A stretch of DNA of 64,000 nucleotides from Sanderia malayensis. Taxonomy: Eukaryota; Cnidaria; Scyphozoa; Semaeostomeae; Pelagiidae. The stretch lies in NCBI GenBank assembly GCA_013076295.1, contig RQOL01000374.1, forward strand, positions 3,276,743 to 3,340,742, given 5' to 3'. Shown here one piece after another: positions 44,646 to 55,991 of this stretch. Under the pieces are notes generated by a model. It ran no database searches. It had not been told where the DNA came from and worked only from the letters and a program-made list of their open reading frames with translations. Position 1 is the stretch's first letter. Every line of letters begins with the position of its first letter. The translations under genes were made by a program, and so were the position numbers.

Positions 44646-44849
44646 ATGACATTTATGAACTTTTCTCCTCTTCGAGTTTCAACATCTGTAAAAGAATTTG
44701 CAGGAAAAAAAAAGAAGAAAAAAAGAAAGAAAACCACTCGGAAAAAACCGAAAAGTTTTAAAATTATTAGTAAATTTCATCATACACCATATGGAAAATG
44801 TCATAAACGAATTATAGGAATATTAAAGAATAAGGTTAAAGGTCAGTAG
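44646..44849 (+). CDS. Lysine-rich 67-residue protein, copy 2
   Basis: Intact; MTFMNFSPLRVST start, then a KKKKKKRKK run and HTPYGKCHKR end. A few changes from 29349-29552. Begins two bases after the preceding stop. Confidence 0.55.
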   Translation: MTFMNFSPLRVSTSVKEFAGKKKKKKRKKTTRKKPKSFKIISKFHHTPYGKCHKRIIGILKNKVKGQ

Positions 44850-44867
44850 CTAGTCAATCATACCTAC

Positions 44868-44903
44868 CTGTCAATCATCGAGAATCTAAAGATATAAAAG
44901 CAA
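44868..44903 (+). promoter_or_regulatory. Inverted PBX-MEIS type site and TATA box, copy 2
   Basis: CTGTCAATCA at 44868-44877 and TATAAAAG near 44893. Start codon at 44944. Same layout as 29571-29603. Confidence 0.65.
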
Positions 44904-44943
44904 TGAAATCTGAGGTTTCTTCATTTACATTCTTGTAAGCATC

Positions 44944-46004
44944 ATGGCAACATTCGCAAATTCCACTGCTGCAAACGAGAGTAGTATAGAGATTTGTTCT
45001 CAACATCAGTTAACATGTAGTAGAGAAGCAAATAATCAAGTCAGACTTATAGAGTTTTTAGTGGTTCGAAAACGTGATCAATTTCGTGATGGATCCACTA
45101 AAGATCTAGTTGTACGAGAACAGAGAATTGTGTTGAAGAAAAATTGTGATTTGGGTGAAGAGTTTAATAAGATCAGAGATCAAGAATGGATCGATGATAA
45201 AGGACAGATGAATGAAATGCTTTTGACGAAAACGAAGATGGGAAAAGTGGTCAATTTTGCCAACAGAGTTCGACTAGAGATCTTGGCCTTCCGGCTCGAA
45301 TATGATGATGTGAACAAGTTGGCACACAGTCTGCAAATTATGGCAGCACAAGGATGGGTAATTGGAGGTATAGTCCTCAAAGAACCGTTAACGTGTGAGT
45401 TTACGTGCCCGGATGGAGCTAAATATGTGGATGAGGCTTTGGTGCAGTTAGTGTTGAACAAGAACAAGAAAGTTGATGTCCAGATATTAATTCAAAGAAG
45501 AAACACAACGAAAAGAGTATTGCTCACATCAGAAGATCTAAATGCATTCTTTGATTTGCTGTTTATCACAGAAGACGGAAAATGGTTGCAAGAGAATTTC
45601 CACAATTAGTTGGGGAAATCACTCCTATCTTAATTGATAAAGACGGCAAGAAGATTAATTTCACCAGTTCAAAAACAAATGAACATCGCATGTGTGTTCA
45701 AGCTCGACAGATGGTGCAAGATAAAACCGTGACAGAGATTGCGAGATCAATCGTACAGAATAAAGCAGAAAGAATGATCGAAGCACCAAAGAAAAGGAAG
45801 CGAAAGGCTGTAGAGATGAACGGGAATAAATCAGCAGATCATCCACCAACAACAACTGGCAAGAAAGCTACTGACAAAAAGCGTAAACGTAATATCATTC
45901 GAGATTCAGATGATGAAGAAGAAGAAGACGAATTGGTCAAGAAAACAGCAGAAAGTGAGGACTATTTTGAAGATGGGCAAGAATGGCCAAAAGAACTGTA
46001 TTAA
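44944..46004 (+). pseudogene. Nuclear-type protein, copy 2 (deletion and frameshift)
   Basis: Counterpart of 29647-30729. Lacks the seven codons around TDIVSSV (in frame). One C is lost near 45601 (TTCCACAATTAG against TTCCCCACATTAG), so the first frame stops at 45609 and the second starts at 45582. The NLS-like and acidic tail is preserved. Confidence 0.8.
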
Positions 46005-46139
46005 TGAAACACTATACTATACTACGTAGTACATAGATAAAGATCGATAGATAAGGTTTAATGTTAATTGCTGTGATTTTTTTTGTTGATTTAGTATGAT
46101 GATGATGATGAAGGAAATGAATATTTGTTGATTTATTTG

Positions 46140-46173
46140 AGTGACAGGCTGATGGAAAATGTGCGCTATAAAA
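46140..46173 (+). promoter_or_regulatory. MEIS half-site and TATA box, copy 2
   Basis: AGTGACAGG at 46139-46147, CTATAAAAG at 46166-46174. The spacer is four bases shorter than in copy 1 (30852-30890). Confidence 0.4.
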
Positions 46174-46249
46174 GTATACGATTCATTACACTTTATCATT
46201 TCGGTTCAAAATTGGAGTGAAGAGTGGAGTGAGTTACTCTTTCAAAAAC

Positions 46250-46618
46250 ATGATGTTATCGTTTAAAGGAGTAAAGAAAGACTATTTGGAAAAGAGATTG
46301 ATGCTGATGAAGAAAAACAAGTATATAAAGCAACAAATTTCGTACGCTAAGAAGATATTAATTCAAAAAGGAAAAATCATCAGAGCAGTATATTATGTAT
46401 TGTTGCATAATAAAAAGAATGTACTGTTTTGTCGTTTATATGATGAATTGAACAGAATAGAATCAAGACTCGCAATATATTTTTATCAATTGATTTTAAG
46501 TATAAAATCATTGAATTTACCTGCCGTATTTAGACAAGTATTATTAAATGAAAAATTAGCGATGAAAAAATTACAGACATATTATAAAAAATCAGTACGA
46601 AAGTTATGTAAATTATAA
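46250..46618 (+). CDS. Basic helical protein upstream of the polymerase, copy 2
   Basis: 122 residues from ATG 46250; one residue change (V19M) from 30967-31335. Intact in both copies, while the large neighbours carry frameshifts. Unknown function. Confidence 0.6.
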   Translation: MMLSFKGVKKDYLEKRLMLMKKNKYIKQQISYAKKILIQKGKIIRAVYYVLLHNKKNVLFCRLYDELNRIESRLAIYFYQLILSIKSLNLPAVFRQVLLNEKLAMKKLQTYYKKSVRKLCKL

Positions 46619-46620
46619 TA

Positions 46621-46672
46621 TGATTGACAGGTTATTACACATGATTGACAGGTGATGTATTCTGGTATATAA
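46621..46672 (+). promoter_or_regulatory. Twin PBX-MEIS sites and TATA box of the polymerase gene, copy 2
   Basis: TGATTGACAG at 46621-46630 and 46642-46651, again 21 bases apart, then TATATAAAAA from 46666. The first site directly touches the upstream stop codon. Confidence 0.75.
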
Positions 46673-46736
46673 AAAGGAAAGCCTGTTAAACATTTAACAG
46701 TTCACTAGCAGGCTCGTTCCTGTGAAGAACGGCAAG

Positions 46737-49700
46737 ATGAAGCCAAGAACAAATTTCAAATGTGTAACTTGTCGAGCACGCTTTCCGACAAAGCAAGAAC
46801 TTATAAAACATAAAGAAAATGAACATGGACAATTTAATCATGTATGTAATATATGTAATAAAGGATTTTCGAGAGTTGTTGATATGAAAAACATGTTACC
46901 GAAAAACATTCACGTTTTTCCTGTGGTTATTGCGGACTCAAGAATATCACCAGACAAACATTAGAAAAGACCTGTTAAAGAAACATAAAGCAAGTGTGCA
47001 AAGATTACAATCAACCGAGTGAACAGAAGAAGTGAGATGGGGAATAAGAAAGAAACACAAAATGTGATGATTGTGGTACAAAAATTCAGCACAAAAAGAG
47101 TCTTGAATAATCATAGGTTTGTACATCACGAAAATAATTTTAATTGTTTGCGTTGCAGGGAAATTTGTAATTCTATGCAAGAACTTTCAGATCATTTACA
47201 CGAACACAACTTTAATAAAGGAAACAGAAAGCAATTGCATTTTGCATGTGAACATTGTAACGATGATCATTTTTTAACAACAACCCAATTACAACGCCAT
47301 AGAATTGCTGTTCATAAAGAGCTGAATATAACTAATCAACCCTTCCCATCCATCGGACATATCCGTTGTTTTTGGAATGATTGTCTTTATGCACATCGCC
47401 CATGGGATGTGGATGTGGATTGCTTTGGTGACTGTCTATCTAAAGAAAGGAAAGAACAATTAATTCATTGTTATAAACAACATGCTTCATTTATCGCATC
47501 ACATTGCTATTCACAGCTATTGAATAATACATTTATCAAATTGAACTTTCACCTACTTGCACGGGAAATTTGAATAGGCAAATTGAAGATGATTTGTGGA
47601 AACTTTTACTGAAATTGAAGATGTTCTACCGGCCAGAATTATAATTTCGTTTGGGTTTTTGTTGCAAAATAAAGAGACAGAAGCATTCCGATATTTTTAT
47701 GTTTCGGACTATAATTTAATGAATAGAAGAGATGATGAGGATGAGGATATAAACAGTAGTAATATTCAATATAATGACTTTCTGGTTCGTTCAAAACAAG
47801 ATATGAAGAGGGTTGTTCATCGCTTGACATCCGTTCCTTTCATTGATATTATTAAAAATAATTTCAAAGATTCTACATGGGGATTGGTTAGAGCAACAAA
47901 TATGCATGTATCGGTAATAAATATTGGACATGATGAATTTACTATCGGGAAAGCAAGTGATTCGGTAGATGAATTGCCAGAATGCATTACCAAGTCAAGA
48001 GCAATCAATATTCACCAAGTAGCTATTCACAAACACAAATCTGAAGCAAATTTGGCGTGTTTTTTTATTGCATTACGCACACGACTACTAGACTATAATA
48101 AAGATGAAGAGGATGTAATGAGTGTAGAGGACATGATAAAGAAATACTGTGATTTTGCTGGGTATTCAACATTTTTTGGGTTGAACCTACAGCATGTTGT
48201 TCATATGGAATATATGTACGGAATCAAGATTTCAATTTTCAGACCTGTGTTTGAATACTATGATGAAAAGAAAACAGAAATTAAAGGATTGAAAGGAGTA
48301 GAGAAAATTTACAATTCACGTTTAAAGTACAAAACAAATATCAAACTTGATTTGCTCTATTATAAAGAACATATTTGTACAATTCGAAGTTTGAAAGCAT
48401 TTGTAAATAAATTCGTTTGTGAAGAATGTGCTCAAGTTTATGTTCATCTTCCGTCATTAATTCGTCATCAAAAGTCTTGTGCGTTAGAGAAAATAACTCG
48501 TCATCAATTCAAAGACGGGTTAATTGAAAGACACCGACCTCTCGTACAAAAGATTGCAACAGCATTCAATCTACAGTGGGATAATGAATTTGTCAATGAG
48601 AAGGATTAGAATGAATATTATTTTAATCAGGATATTGCTGTCTTTGACTTTGAAAGTTTAAATGTAAAGAAATCCGTTTCAGAAAGTGATTTATTTTATG
48701 GGAAAGAATATGTGTTTTTGGACGATGGATTAATTGATGGAGAATTTTTCGATGAGGACAATATTGAACAATACATGTGCTATAATGATAAAGGAGATAG
48801 AGTCTTACAAAAAGATTTTGTGCGAGAGATACTTGATGAGGAAGGAGAAAAAGAAGATTTTTTTAGAGTACAGCTTCGAGCATGAACTTAAAGATGTTCC
48901 AGGAGAAATCATAGATGATCAAACACTCTTTGCATGTGGTGACGAACCAAATGCGCTAATTGAAATATTTGTCTCCCATGTAATCACTTTAGCAAAGCAA
49001 AAATGTGTTTGAGCTTTTGCTAAATACTGTTCATTGTTTGAAAGAATACGTGATTTTTTTTGGGAGAAACAGATATTGCTCATCTATGAGAAAGCTAAAT
49101 TTTATCATTTCTCAGAAATTAGCGGGTTCGCGGATGAAAAATACGAAAAATTGGAACGGGATATGCAAGGATGTTTGACAAAAGAACAGATAGATAATAT
49201 CAAAATACAAAAAGAACAGGGAGCAATCGACAATGTAGAAGGTCGAAGGAACAGAATAGAAATGCTGACCATTTACAATGAACCAAGACGATTATACTTG
49301 GAACTGTTTCGTCAGTGCCAAGCATTGCCTGTATTCGGATTTAATTCATCCGGTTACGATATACCTCTGATCGCAAAGTATTTATTCCCATTGATGTTAA
49401 AGGAAAACGTACATATTGATGTTATAAAACAAGGGAGTAAATACAAGGCTGTATCCTTTACTGGGAAAAACGTAAAGGAATTTCCAAGCTGGCGGTTAAA
49501 TTTTCGAGACACCAGTGCATTCCTTGCACCGCCCTATAATTTGGACACGTTTATAAAAGCCTTTGCCAAAGTTGAACAGGAAAAATCTTTTTTCCCCTAT
49601 GAATTCCTGGATTCATTCGAACGATTGAATGACAAGCAATTACCACCATACGAATCATTTATATCGAGTTTGAAATGTCACCAAAATACCTTGCATGTTC

Positions 49701-52035
49701 AATATGAAAGATTTACAGAGGTAATGAAGGGAATTAAAGCACAGGCTAAAAACGATAAAACAGATGATGAAATCCAACAAGAAGCATTACAAATTTTAAA
49801 ATGGAAAAAGCCACCTCTAACAGGCAGAGAGAATTATACATTATTGGAAAAACGATGGGAAGAAAGTAATTGGACATGTGTTCGAGATTTTCTAAAATGG
49901 TATAATACAATGGATGTACAACCCTATTTAAAAGCAAGTGAAATGTATGCTGCTGAATTTTTTACTTATGGCATTGATTTCACAATGGATGGCGTTAGTC
50001 TCCTGTCATTAGCAAGTAAAATATTGTATTCATCAAACAAGAAAGAAAGACTATTACACGTTGGCAATAAAGAGATTAATAATTTTTACAATAAACACAT
50101 CGTCGGAGGTCCTTCAATTATTTTCGCACGAAGTGTTGAAGGACGAGTTCAAGGGTTTGATGCTGGTGCGTTATATCTTTATTGCTTAGGGCAAAAAATG
50201 CCTGTCAGTGAACCAGTGGTTTGGCATGAATCTCCATTAAATTCTCCCTTATCAACTCGCAAACTGATCCGCACTGAAATGTTCAAGAAAGGTAGCAATA
50301 AATCCAAGGTGGCTAGTGAATATCTCGATTGGATTGATTATAAAATTAATAAGAACCGGGACGAATATAACTTTGTACACCGAGAGAAACGATTTATTTT
50401 AACTTCACACGAAGAAGAAAAGTTTTTTTTGCTACATCAGTTTACTATGAGTAACTTGTTTGCAGATGGGGTGGATGAAGAAGCAAAAGTAGTTTACGAA
50501 TTTGACGGATGCTACTGGCACGCCTGTGATTCATGTCGACAAAACGGTTCATTACCAACGTATGTTCAAAGAAGTGATGTGTCGTTAAATAACACCATTC
50601 TTACTTCGGATGATATTCAAACATTAGATAAAGCTAAGTCCGATTTTTACTGATATCGAGGCTATACAGTAAAGCGAATTAAAGAGTGCGAGTGGAGAGA
50701 TAAAGTCCGCAATTCTCCTAAAATGCAAGAAGTGATAAATTCCAAAAAAATCAAATATGGAAATAATGTCGAAATCACAGAAGAAGCTCTATTGCACGAT
50801 ATTCTACATGATGAGGTCTTTGGAGCAATCGAAATTGATATCCATGTTCCAGATCATTTAAAAGAAAAGTTTAAAGAATTCACTCCTATTTTTAAAAATA
50901 CCGAAGTGGAATTTAAAGATATTGGAGAGTATATGCAACAAATTGTGGAGGAACATGGTATCTCCAAACAGCCACGCAAACTCTTAATAGGATCGTATTT
51001 TGGCAAACAGATTGGCATTAATACAGCATTATTACGTTGGTATTTGCAACATGGATTAGTTGTGACTCGCATCTATCGCTTTATTCAGTATCGAGGGGAA
51101 GAAATTTTTAAAACATTTGTCAATGATATTTCACAAGACAGAGTGAATGGAGATTCAAACCCGGATACCCAAGTTAAAGCTGAAACATCAAAGCTGGTTG
51201 GTAATAGTGCCTTCGGAGTCACTATTATTAACAAAAGCAAACAACGATTGGTATCGTATTTAGGGCATAAAGCTTATTTGACTATTTTAGATGCGCAAAT
51301 GTTGATGGATAATGTTGTCGAAATTCTTACTCCAAAGCAGAAGATTATCGAGAATCATGTGCGATACGTTGGATGGAATGTGTTTAATTATGCGAAATTA
51401 CGCATGTTACAATGCTACTATGATTTCTTTCAAGTCGTGCTACAAAAGGATTCATTTATTTTATGTGAAATGGACACTGACAGTTTGTATATATGTTTCC
51501 CAAATGGTAAAAAATTCGAAGAGAACATTCGTCCTGAATTGAAAGGAACAACAAAATATCGCGAATTGGAAAAAGAATTTTTTGTTACTGACACAAATGC
51601 CTGTCCCTTTGGAAAAAGAAATCCGGGAAAATTCAAGATTGAATTCGAAGGTAGGATAATAATAATAATAATAAAACCGACTTCTATTTGCTAATGACAT
51701 TCATTTTCCAATTTTTCATATTCAATTATTATTATTTTGTAGGAACGAAAATGATTGGATTCAACAGTAAAACCTATGTGGTAGAAAATAAAGACAATCA
51801 CTTGTATAAATTCTCCATGAAAGGAGTTCAAAAAGGACAATTTCAGCAGAAACCGATGGGATTGTATGAGCATACTCTGCGAAGCAATGAAAATTATATG
51901 GCGACAAATAGAGGTCTCAAACGTAAATTTGCAACTGTCTGTCAATACGAACAGGAAAAAAGGGCATTGACTTCGTTTTATTGTAAACGAAAAGTGCTAG
52001 AGGATGGAATTAGTACGATTCCGTTGGACATATGA
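46737..52035 (+). CDS. POLB: DNA polymerase B with C2H2 fingers, copy 2 (frameshifted)
   Basis: ATG 46737 to TGA 52035 with one intron. The longest unbroken piece, 49034-50653 (539 residues), spans the exonuclease II/III blocks, motif A region FDAGALYLYCLGQ and the FDGCYWHAC insert. The next piece, 50723-51694, holds GNSAFGVTIINKSKQ (motif B) and EMDTDSLYICF (motif C: D-T-D). Breaks relative to copy 1: several one-base losses around 46890-47050 in the finger region, near 47570, TAG at 48607, near 48668, a loss near 48873 (removing an ATA-GCC block), TGA at 49010 and TGA at 50651. Most breaks here are intact in copy 1 and vice versa. Six-nucleotide shorter leader than copy 1. Confidence 0.9.
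51651..51742 (+). other. Spliceosomal intron in POLB, copy 2
   Basis: 92 bp with GTAGGATAAT donor and TTTTGTAG acceptor, same as 36418-36509. Confidence 0.9.
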
Positions 52036-52070
52036 GTGACAGGTGATTGACAGGTACGCTGGTATATATA
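52034..52070 (+). promoter_or_regulatory. MEIS half-site, PBX-MEIS site and TATA box, copy 2
   Basis: AGTGACAGG over the polymerase stop, TGATTGACAG at 52044-52053, TATATATA at 52063-52070. Start codon at 52108. Confidence 0.7.
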
Positions 52071-52107
52071 TTACTTCATTATTTCACATTTCTCACATTA
52101 GTTCACG

Positions 52108-52682
52108 ATGAATGCATTAACAAGTGTGTCTTTGCCAGCTCTTTCTGCTGATGTTGATGATGATGAAGTGGAAATATATTATGGGCAAAAGAAGATGAAG
52201 AACAACTAGCAACGAATGAATCGCTTCTTCTAGCTAAGTTACAACTGATAGAATCAGCATTGAAAGAAAATAGTAATTACTGCACTCCTTCTCAAGATGT
52301 TCGATTAAAGGTTCCTTTTACTATGGCTTTTGCCGGTCCAGACGAAACACGGGTGTACGAGTGTATCCTCGCACTTTTACATAAATGGCGGAGTATTACC
52401 TCTGATACATCTGGCGAGTTGTTGAAGAATGTTGTTTGGTGTTTCATGCAGAATACAAGTAGACGTACTATAGCACGATTATACAACACTGTTGGAGAAG
52501 ATTGTGCCCATATCAAGACAAATGTTCCCGTAAATCTTAATTTAGTTTCAAATACTATAGTAGTTTTCGATAAGTTATTCCAGCATGAACAGGATCAAGG
52601 TGAATTTATTGTTCTTCGAGCTATTACAGAGCCGGAAGAAGTATTATCTGATGACATTATTAACGATTTGCAGTTTCTTTAA
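52108..52682 (+). CDS. Post-polymerase gene, copy 2
   Basis: About 190 residues from ATG 52108 (MNALTSVSLPALSADVDDDE). One base is inserted or lost near 52188 (GGGCAAAAGAAG against GGGCAAGAAGAAG), so the open piece listed from about 52260 lacks its proper start. After that it is intact to TAA 52682 and includes PFTMAFAGPDETRVYE, WCFMQNTSRRTIARLYN and a final acidic ITEPEEVLSDDIINDLQ. Last rightward gene before the convergent capsid block. No family recognised. Confidence 0.65.
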
Positions 52683-52713
52683 TATTTTATTGTTTATTTG
52701 AGTGTATTGATTT

Positions 52714-52806
52714 ATGGGTACGTTATGTATTAGAATGATCGAGGTTGTTCTGTTGGAAGTTCTTGATTATGAATACGAGGCTAAACGTTATTATCTAATG
52801 TGTTAA
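52714..52806 (+). CDS. Micro-ORF of 30 residues, copy 2
   Basis: As 37479-37571 with R5C. Open in both copies. Confidence 0.25.
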   Translation: MGTLCIRMIEVVLLEVLDYEYEAKRYYLMC

Positions 52807-52810
52807 CAAA

Positions 52811-52894
52811 ATGGCCGGCCTAACTAAGTTGAAACTACAATTCAAACAAGACAAGATGAAGACACAAAGAAAGACACGTCAGGATTGGGTATGA
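52811..52894 (+). CDS. Basic micro-ORF of 27 residues, copy 2
   Basis: Same protein as 37575-37658 (MAGLTKLKLQFKQDKMKTQR...). Five bases after the previous micro-ORF. Confidence 0.35.
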   Translation: MAGLTKLKLQFKQDKMKTQRKTRQDWV

Positions 52895-52978
52895 TTCAAT
52901 TTTATTTCCACTACTATATTGCTTTTGGAATAATAGATTTTACACCTTTATAGTTATAATTGTTTTCTACCCAGTCTT

Positions 52979-53575
52979 TTACAAATTGATCATTAACGTA
53001 GAATTGTGCATAATTACCAAAATTTTCTCTAGTCTGCTAGCATGTGGTCCTTTAGTTATTACTTTTGGAAATGATTCATCTAAAACATACTGTGCTTGCT
53101 CTGGATGTTTACATGTACTTATCACATGCAAAAAATAAATACAATATTCTCCACATACATTTGTATCACGTGCTTGAATCTCTTTGCATACATTATTTAT
53201 TGTATACTTCGGCCGAATTTTTGGAAATAAATGTTGTGCAATAGACATCATATTGATACAAAAGTGTTGAAAGCCAATGCGTGGTTTAAATCCATAAGAA
53301 TCGAAAAAAAAACAATGACCTGTAACATCAAAATATACAGCTTGCCAATGTCCAGCAGTAGTCCCCGCCGAGTCTTGATCTCTTCTATTGTGATCTTGTG
53401 AAAATAGTATAAACGACATAGGAAAATCACAATGTAGTACATTTTGAAACCAATCATAAAATAATTTTCTATCAGAGATAAATACATCTATTTCCTTTTC
53501 AGTTAAAATTGCCTTAAAACTCTCCTTTATATCAGGATCCTTTTTACAAATGTTATATATATCTTCTCCATTCAT
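52979..53575 (-). CDS. PRO: Adenain-like maturation cysteine protease
   Basis: 198 residues from ATG 53575 on the minus strand (MNGEDIYNICKKDPDIKESF). Ulp1/adenain-class protease of Polintons, which cleaves capsid and core precursors in the virion. His in GTTAGHWQAVYFDVTG, acidic partner in CFFFDSYGFKPR, and catalytic Cys in ARDTNVCGEYCIYFLHV. The order H-D-C and the spacing are those of adenain. The N-terminal part (DVFISDRKLFYDWFQNVLHC) is also typical. The last 20 residues are unsure because copy 1 reads another frame there. It is followed on the same strand by nothing closer than the convergent gene end at 52682; upstream is the capsid gene. Confidence 0.9.
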   Translation of the reverse strand: MNGEDIYNICKKDPDIKESFKAILTEKEIDVFISDRKLFYDWFQNVLHCDFPMSFILFSQDHNRRDQDSAGTTAGHWQAVYFDVTGHCFFFDSYGFKPRIGFQHFCINMMSIAQHLFPKIRPKYTINNVCKEIQARDTNVCGEYCIYFLHVISTCKHPEQAQYVLDESFPKVITKGPHASRLEKILVIMHNSTLMINL

Positions 53576-54455
53576 GATGATGATTAGTTATGATATGCTC
53601 CCCTGTTATTTGAAAGTGGTTAATTATAAATTGATTTCTGTTCCTTTTTTTTTCTTTATGGAATATAATCTAATACAACCATTGCATCTTTATTAATTCC
53701 CACATGGTTGCTGCAATACATCATACCAAATGCAACCAATTTTTTCTTCAGTGTTTTAGGGACTTTCATTTCCATTGTTACTTGTGACTCTTCTACATCC
53801 ACTACTTTAATTTGGTTTTCTATTCTTGTATTTGTTAAATTAAACGCATAAAATGCGTATCCTTGGGTTAACCTTCCCATATCAGCATCAAATTGCAGGC
53901 AAGGAATGTCTAATACCCTATACATCCCACTCAATGATTCGGTGGCATTTGTATACTTCTCAATATACAATTCAGAATTGTAATTGGTGCGAATTGTCAA
54001 TTCAAAATCACTATCATTTTGTTGAGGGAAATGCTGAAAATTAAATGGATTTTTTTGGGTATTGCCCGCCCAGATTTCATAATCAACAAAGCCCAATATC
54101 AACACATCTGGCACTGTCCCACGAAGTAATTCAACAGTAAATCTCGCCATGTCATCTTGCAAGGTCCACGAGTTGATCAAAAGTCTCTCTATCCCGTAAT
54201 TTACCGTAGGAGACACTTGTAATCGACTTATATATTCCGTATACCGTGGACCTGTGAGAGTTATTGTTTTCAAAAATAACTCCATATGTTGAATATCCCA
54301 ATCAAACGAGTCTTTTTCAGCTTCTGGACATAGGACTGCATGTTTTTGATCCACTCGTTGAAAGATTAACTTTAATGGGAAATCTGCATTTGTGTAATGT
54401 GTTGATTTAAACAAATTCAATTTTGGAGTAAATTCAAACTGTTGGACTTGACTTG

Positions 54456-55991
54456 TCTAATATATATATTCTACGGAGTCACGTGATGACGCACTTTCCC
54501 TGCCAAAACAATAGATTCGACCCGAAACAATAGGTCGAACGCCTCAAAACAATGGGCCGAAACGGCGAATCGGTGATCAATAAGGCTTTTTTCAATGGGG
54601 TTGCAAAAGGTTGAGACTTGCATGGAAAGGCTCCATTTCTGGAGTAGGCAAAAGTTATCTATTTTTGGAAGCCTATTTTAAAAGAATTTTTGAGTTATTC
54701 CATTAATTGCTCCACTAATTGTGCTATCACGAAAAAACGACGGTTTACGCTGGCGAAACTTCCAAATTCGTGTCGCGAACTCCAATTTCGAAGAAAGCGT
54801 TCGCTCTTCACGTGACGCGTTTCGCCTTTTGCTGCAATTTGATTGGCTCTTTCGTGACTTCACGTGAAAAGTCACGCATTTTTCGTTATCATGCAAATTA
54901 GCACTCGGGTTGAACAGCAGGTACTTTTGGAGAAGACACGTGTTTTTGTTTTCAACACAAAGGATAACTGGGCGCCTTTCAAAGTGTTTTACGACCTGAA
55001 TTATCTTTGTAAAGCCTTGCTAATTGTTTGAGAGACCTCTGGAAAATTACAGGAGACAATTGAGAACACAGGTGATAGTTTTGTTTTGTTTTTTGAGTGA
55101 GATAGTTTTAGTTTTTGTACGACCGCCATTGTTGCTTCGGCATACTGTGACGCTTAGGCCTAATGTAAACAAAGTCAAAGTTTTAAAAATAAATTATGAT
55201 ACGCGATTATGAGGCGAGCGGAGCGAGCCAAACTATTGTAAGAGGAGTAGCCAGAGGCATGAGCGGGAGCGAATGCAGCACACGAAGTGCGCCCTATCAG
55301 TCAATGTTTCTTGATAACAGATAGACAGGCGAGCGCAGCGATCTAACCCATTTTAAGTGGGGTTGAAAGGGGCATGAGCGTGAGCGAATGCAGCGCAGGA
55401 AGTGCGCCAACCACAGGCGAGCGCAGCGAGCTAACCCATTTTAGTGGGGTAGAAAGGGGCATGAGCGTTAGCGAATGCAGCGCACGAAGTGCGCCAACCA
55501 TAGGCGAGCGCAGCGAGCTAACCCATTGTAAGTGGGGTTGAAAGAGGCATGAGTGAAGCGAATGCAGCGCACGAAGTGCGCCCTACCCGTCAATGTTTCT
55601 TGATAATAGATGGACAGGCGAGCGCAGCGAGCTAACCCATTGTATGTGGGGTTGAAAGGGGCATGAGCGAAGCGAATGCAGCGCACGAAGTGCGCCCTAT
55701 CAGTCAATGTTTCTTGATAATAGATAGACAGGCGAGCGCAGCGAGCTAACCCATTGTACATGGGGTTGAAAGAGGCATGAGGGAAGCGAATGCAGCGCAC
55801 GAAGTGCGCCCTATCAGGCAATGTTTCTTGATAATAGATAGACAGGCGAGCGCAGCGAGCTAACCCATTGTACGTGGGGTTGAAAGGGGCATGAGCGTTA
55901 GCGAATGCAGCGCACGAAATGCGCCAACCAGATTAAGCCTTTTTTACTTGACGGGCTGGGGCGAATGAGCGAAACGAGTGATGACCCCTAG
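54456..55991 (+). mobile_element. Helitron-like non-autonomous element in the capsid gene (copy X)
   Basis: 1536 bp. 5' end TCTAATATATATATTCT, 3' end GACCCCTAG followed by T; no target duplication. A GGGG/CCCC pair brackets the last 30 bases and may form the terminal hairpin. These are Helitron traits (TC start, CTRR end, insertion before T), though the base before TC is G here and A in the other two copies. The capsid frame continues exactly from one flank to the other. Inside, 55202-55945 is a GC-richer tandem array. No Rep/helicase gene. Confidence 0.8.
55202..55945 (+). repeat. Minisatellite inside Helitron copy X
   Basis: Units of about 88 bp containing GGCGAGCGCAGCGAGCTAAC, CCATTGTA, GGGGCATGAGCG, and GCAGCGCACGAAGTGCGCC. 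Some carry an extra TCAATGTTTCTTGATAATAG segment and so measure about 115 bp. The long minus-strand frame at 55468-55821 is a repeat artefact. Confidence 0.9.

Larger units (their letters stand above)
38815..53786 (+). repeat. Core duplication, copy 2 (matches 21764-38540)
   Basis: Starts inside the partial duplicate of the 21346 gene (equivalent to 21764) and continues past the point where copy 1 breaks. It lacks the 1.74-kb TTAA element. Genes unique to this side are the rest of the capsid gene, the core-like protein and the penton-like gene. Confidence 0.97.

Noticed and set aside
55468..55821. 117-residue minus-strand repetitive frame
   Set aside because: It lies inside the 88-bp Helitron minisatellite and only reflects the repeat period.
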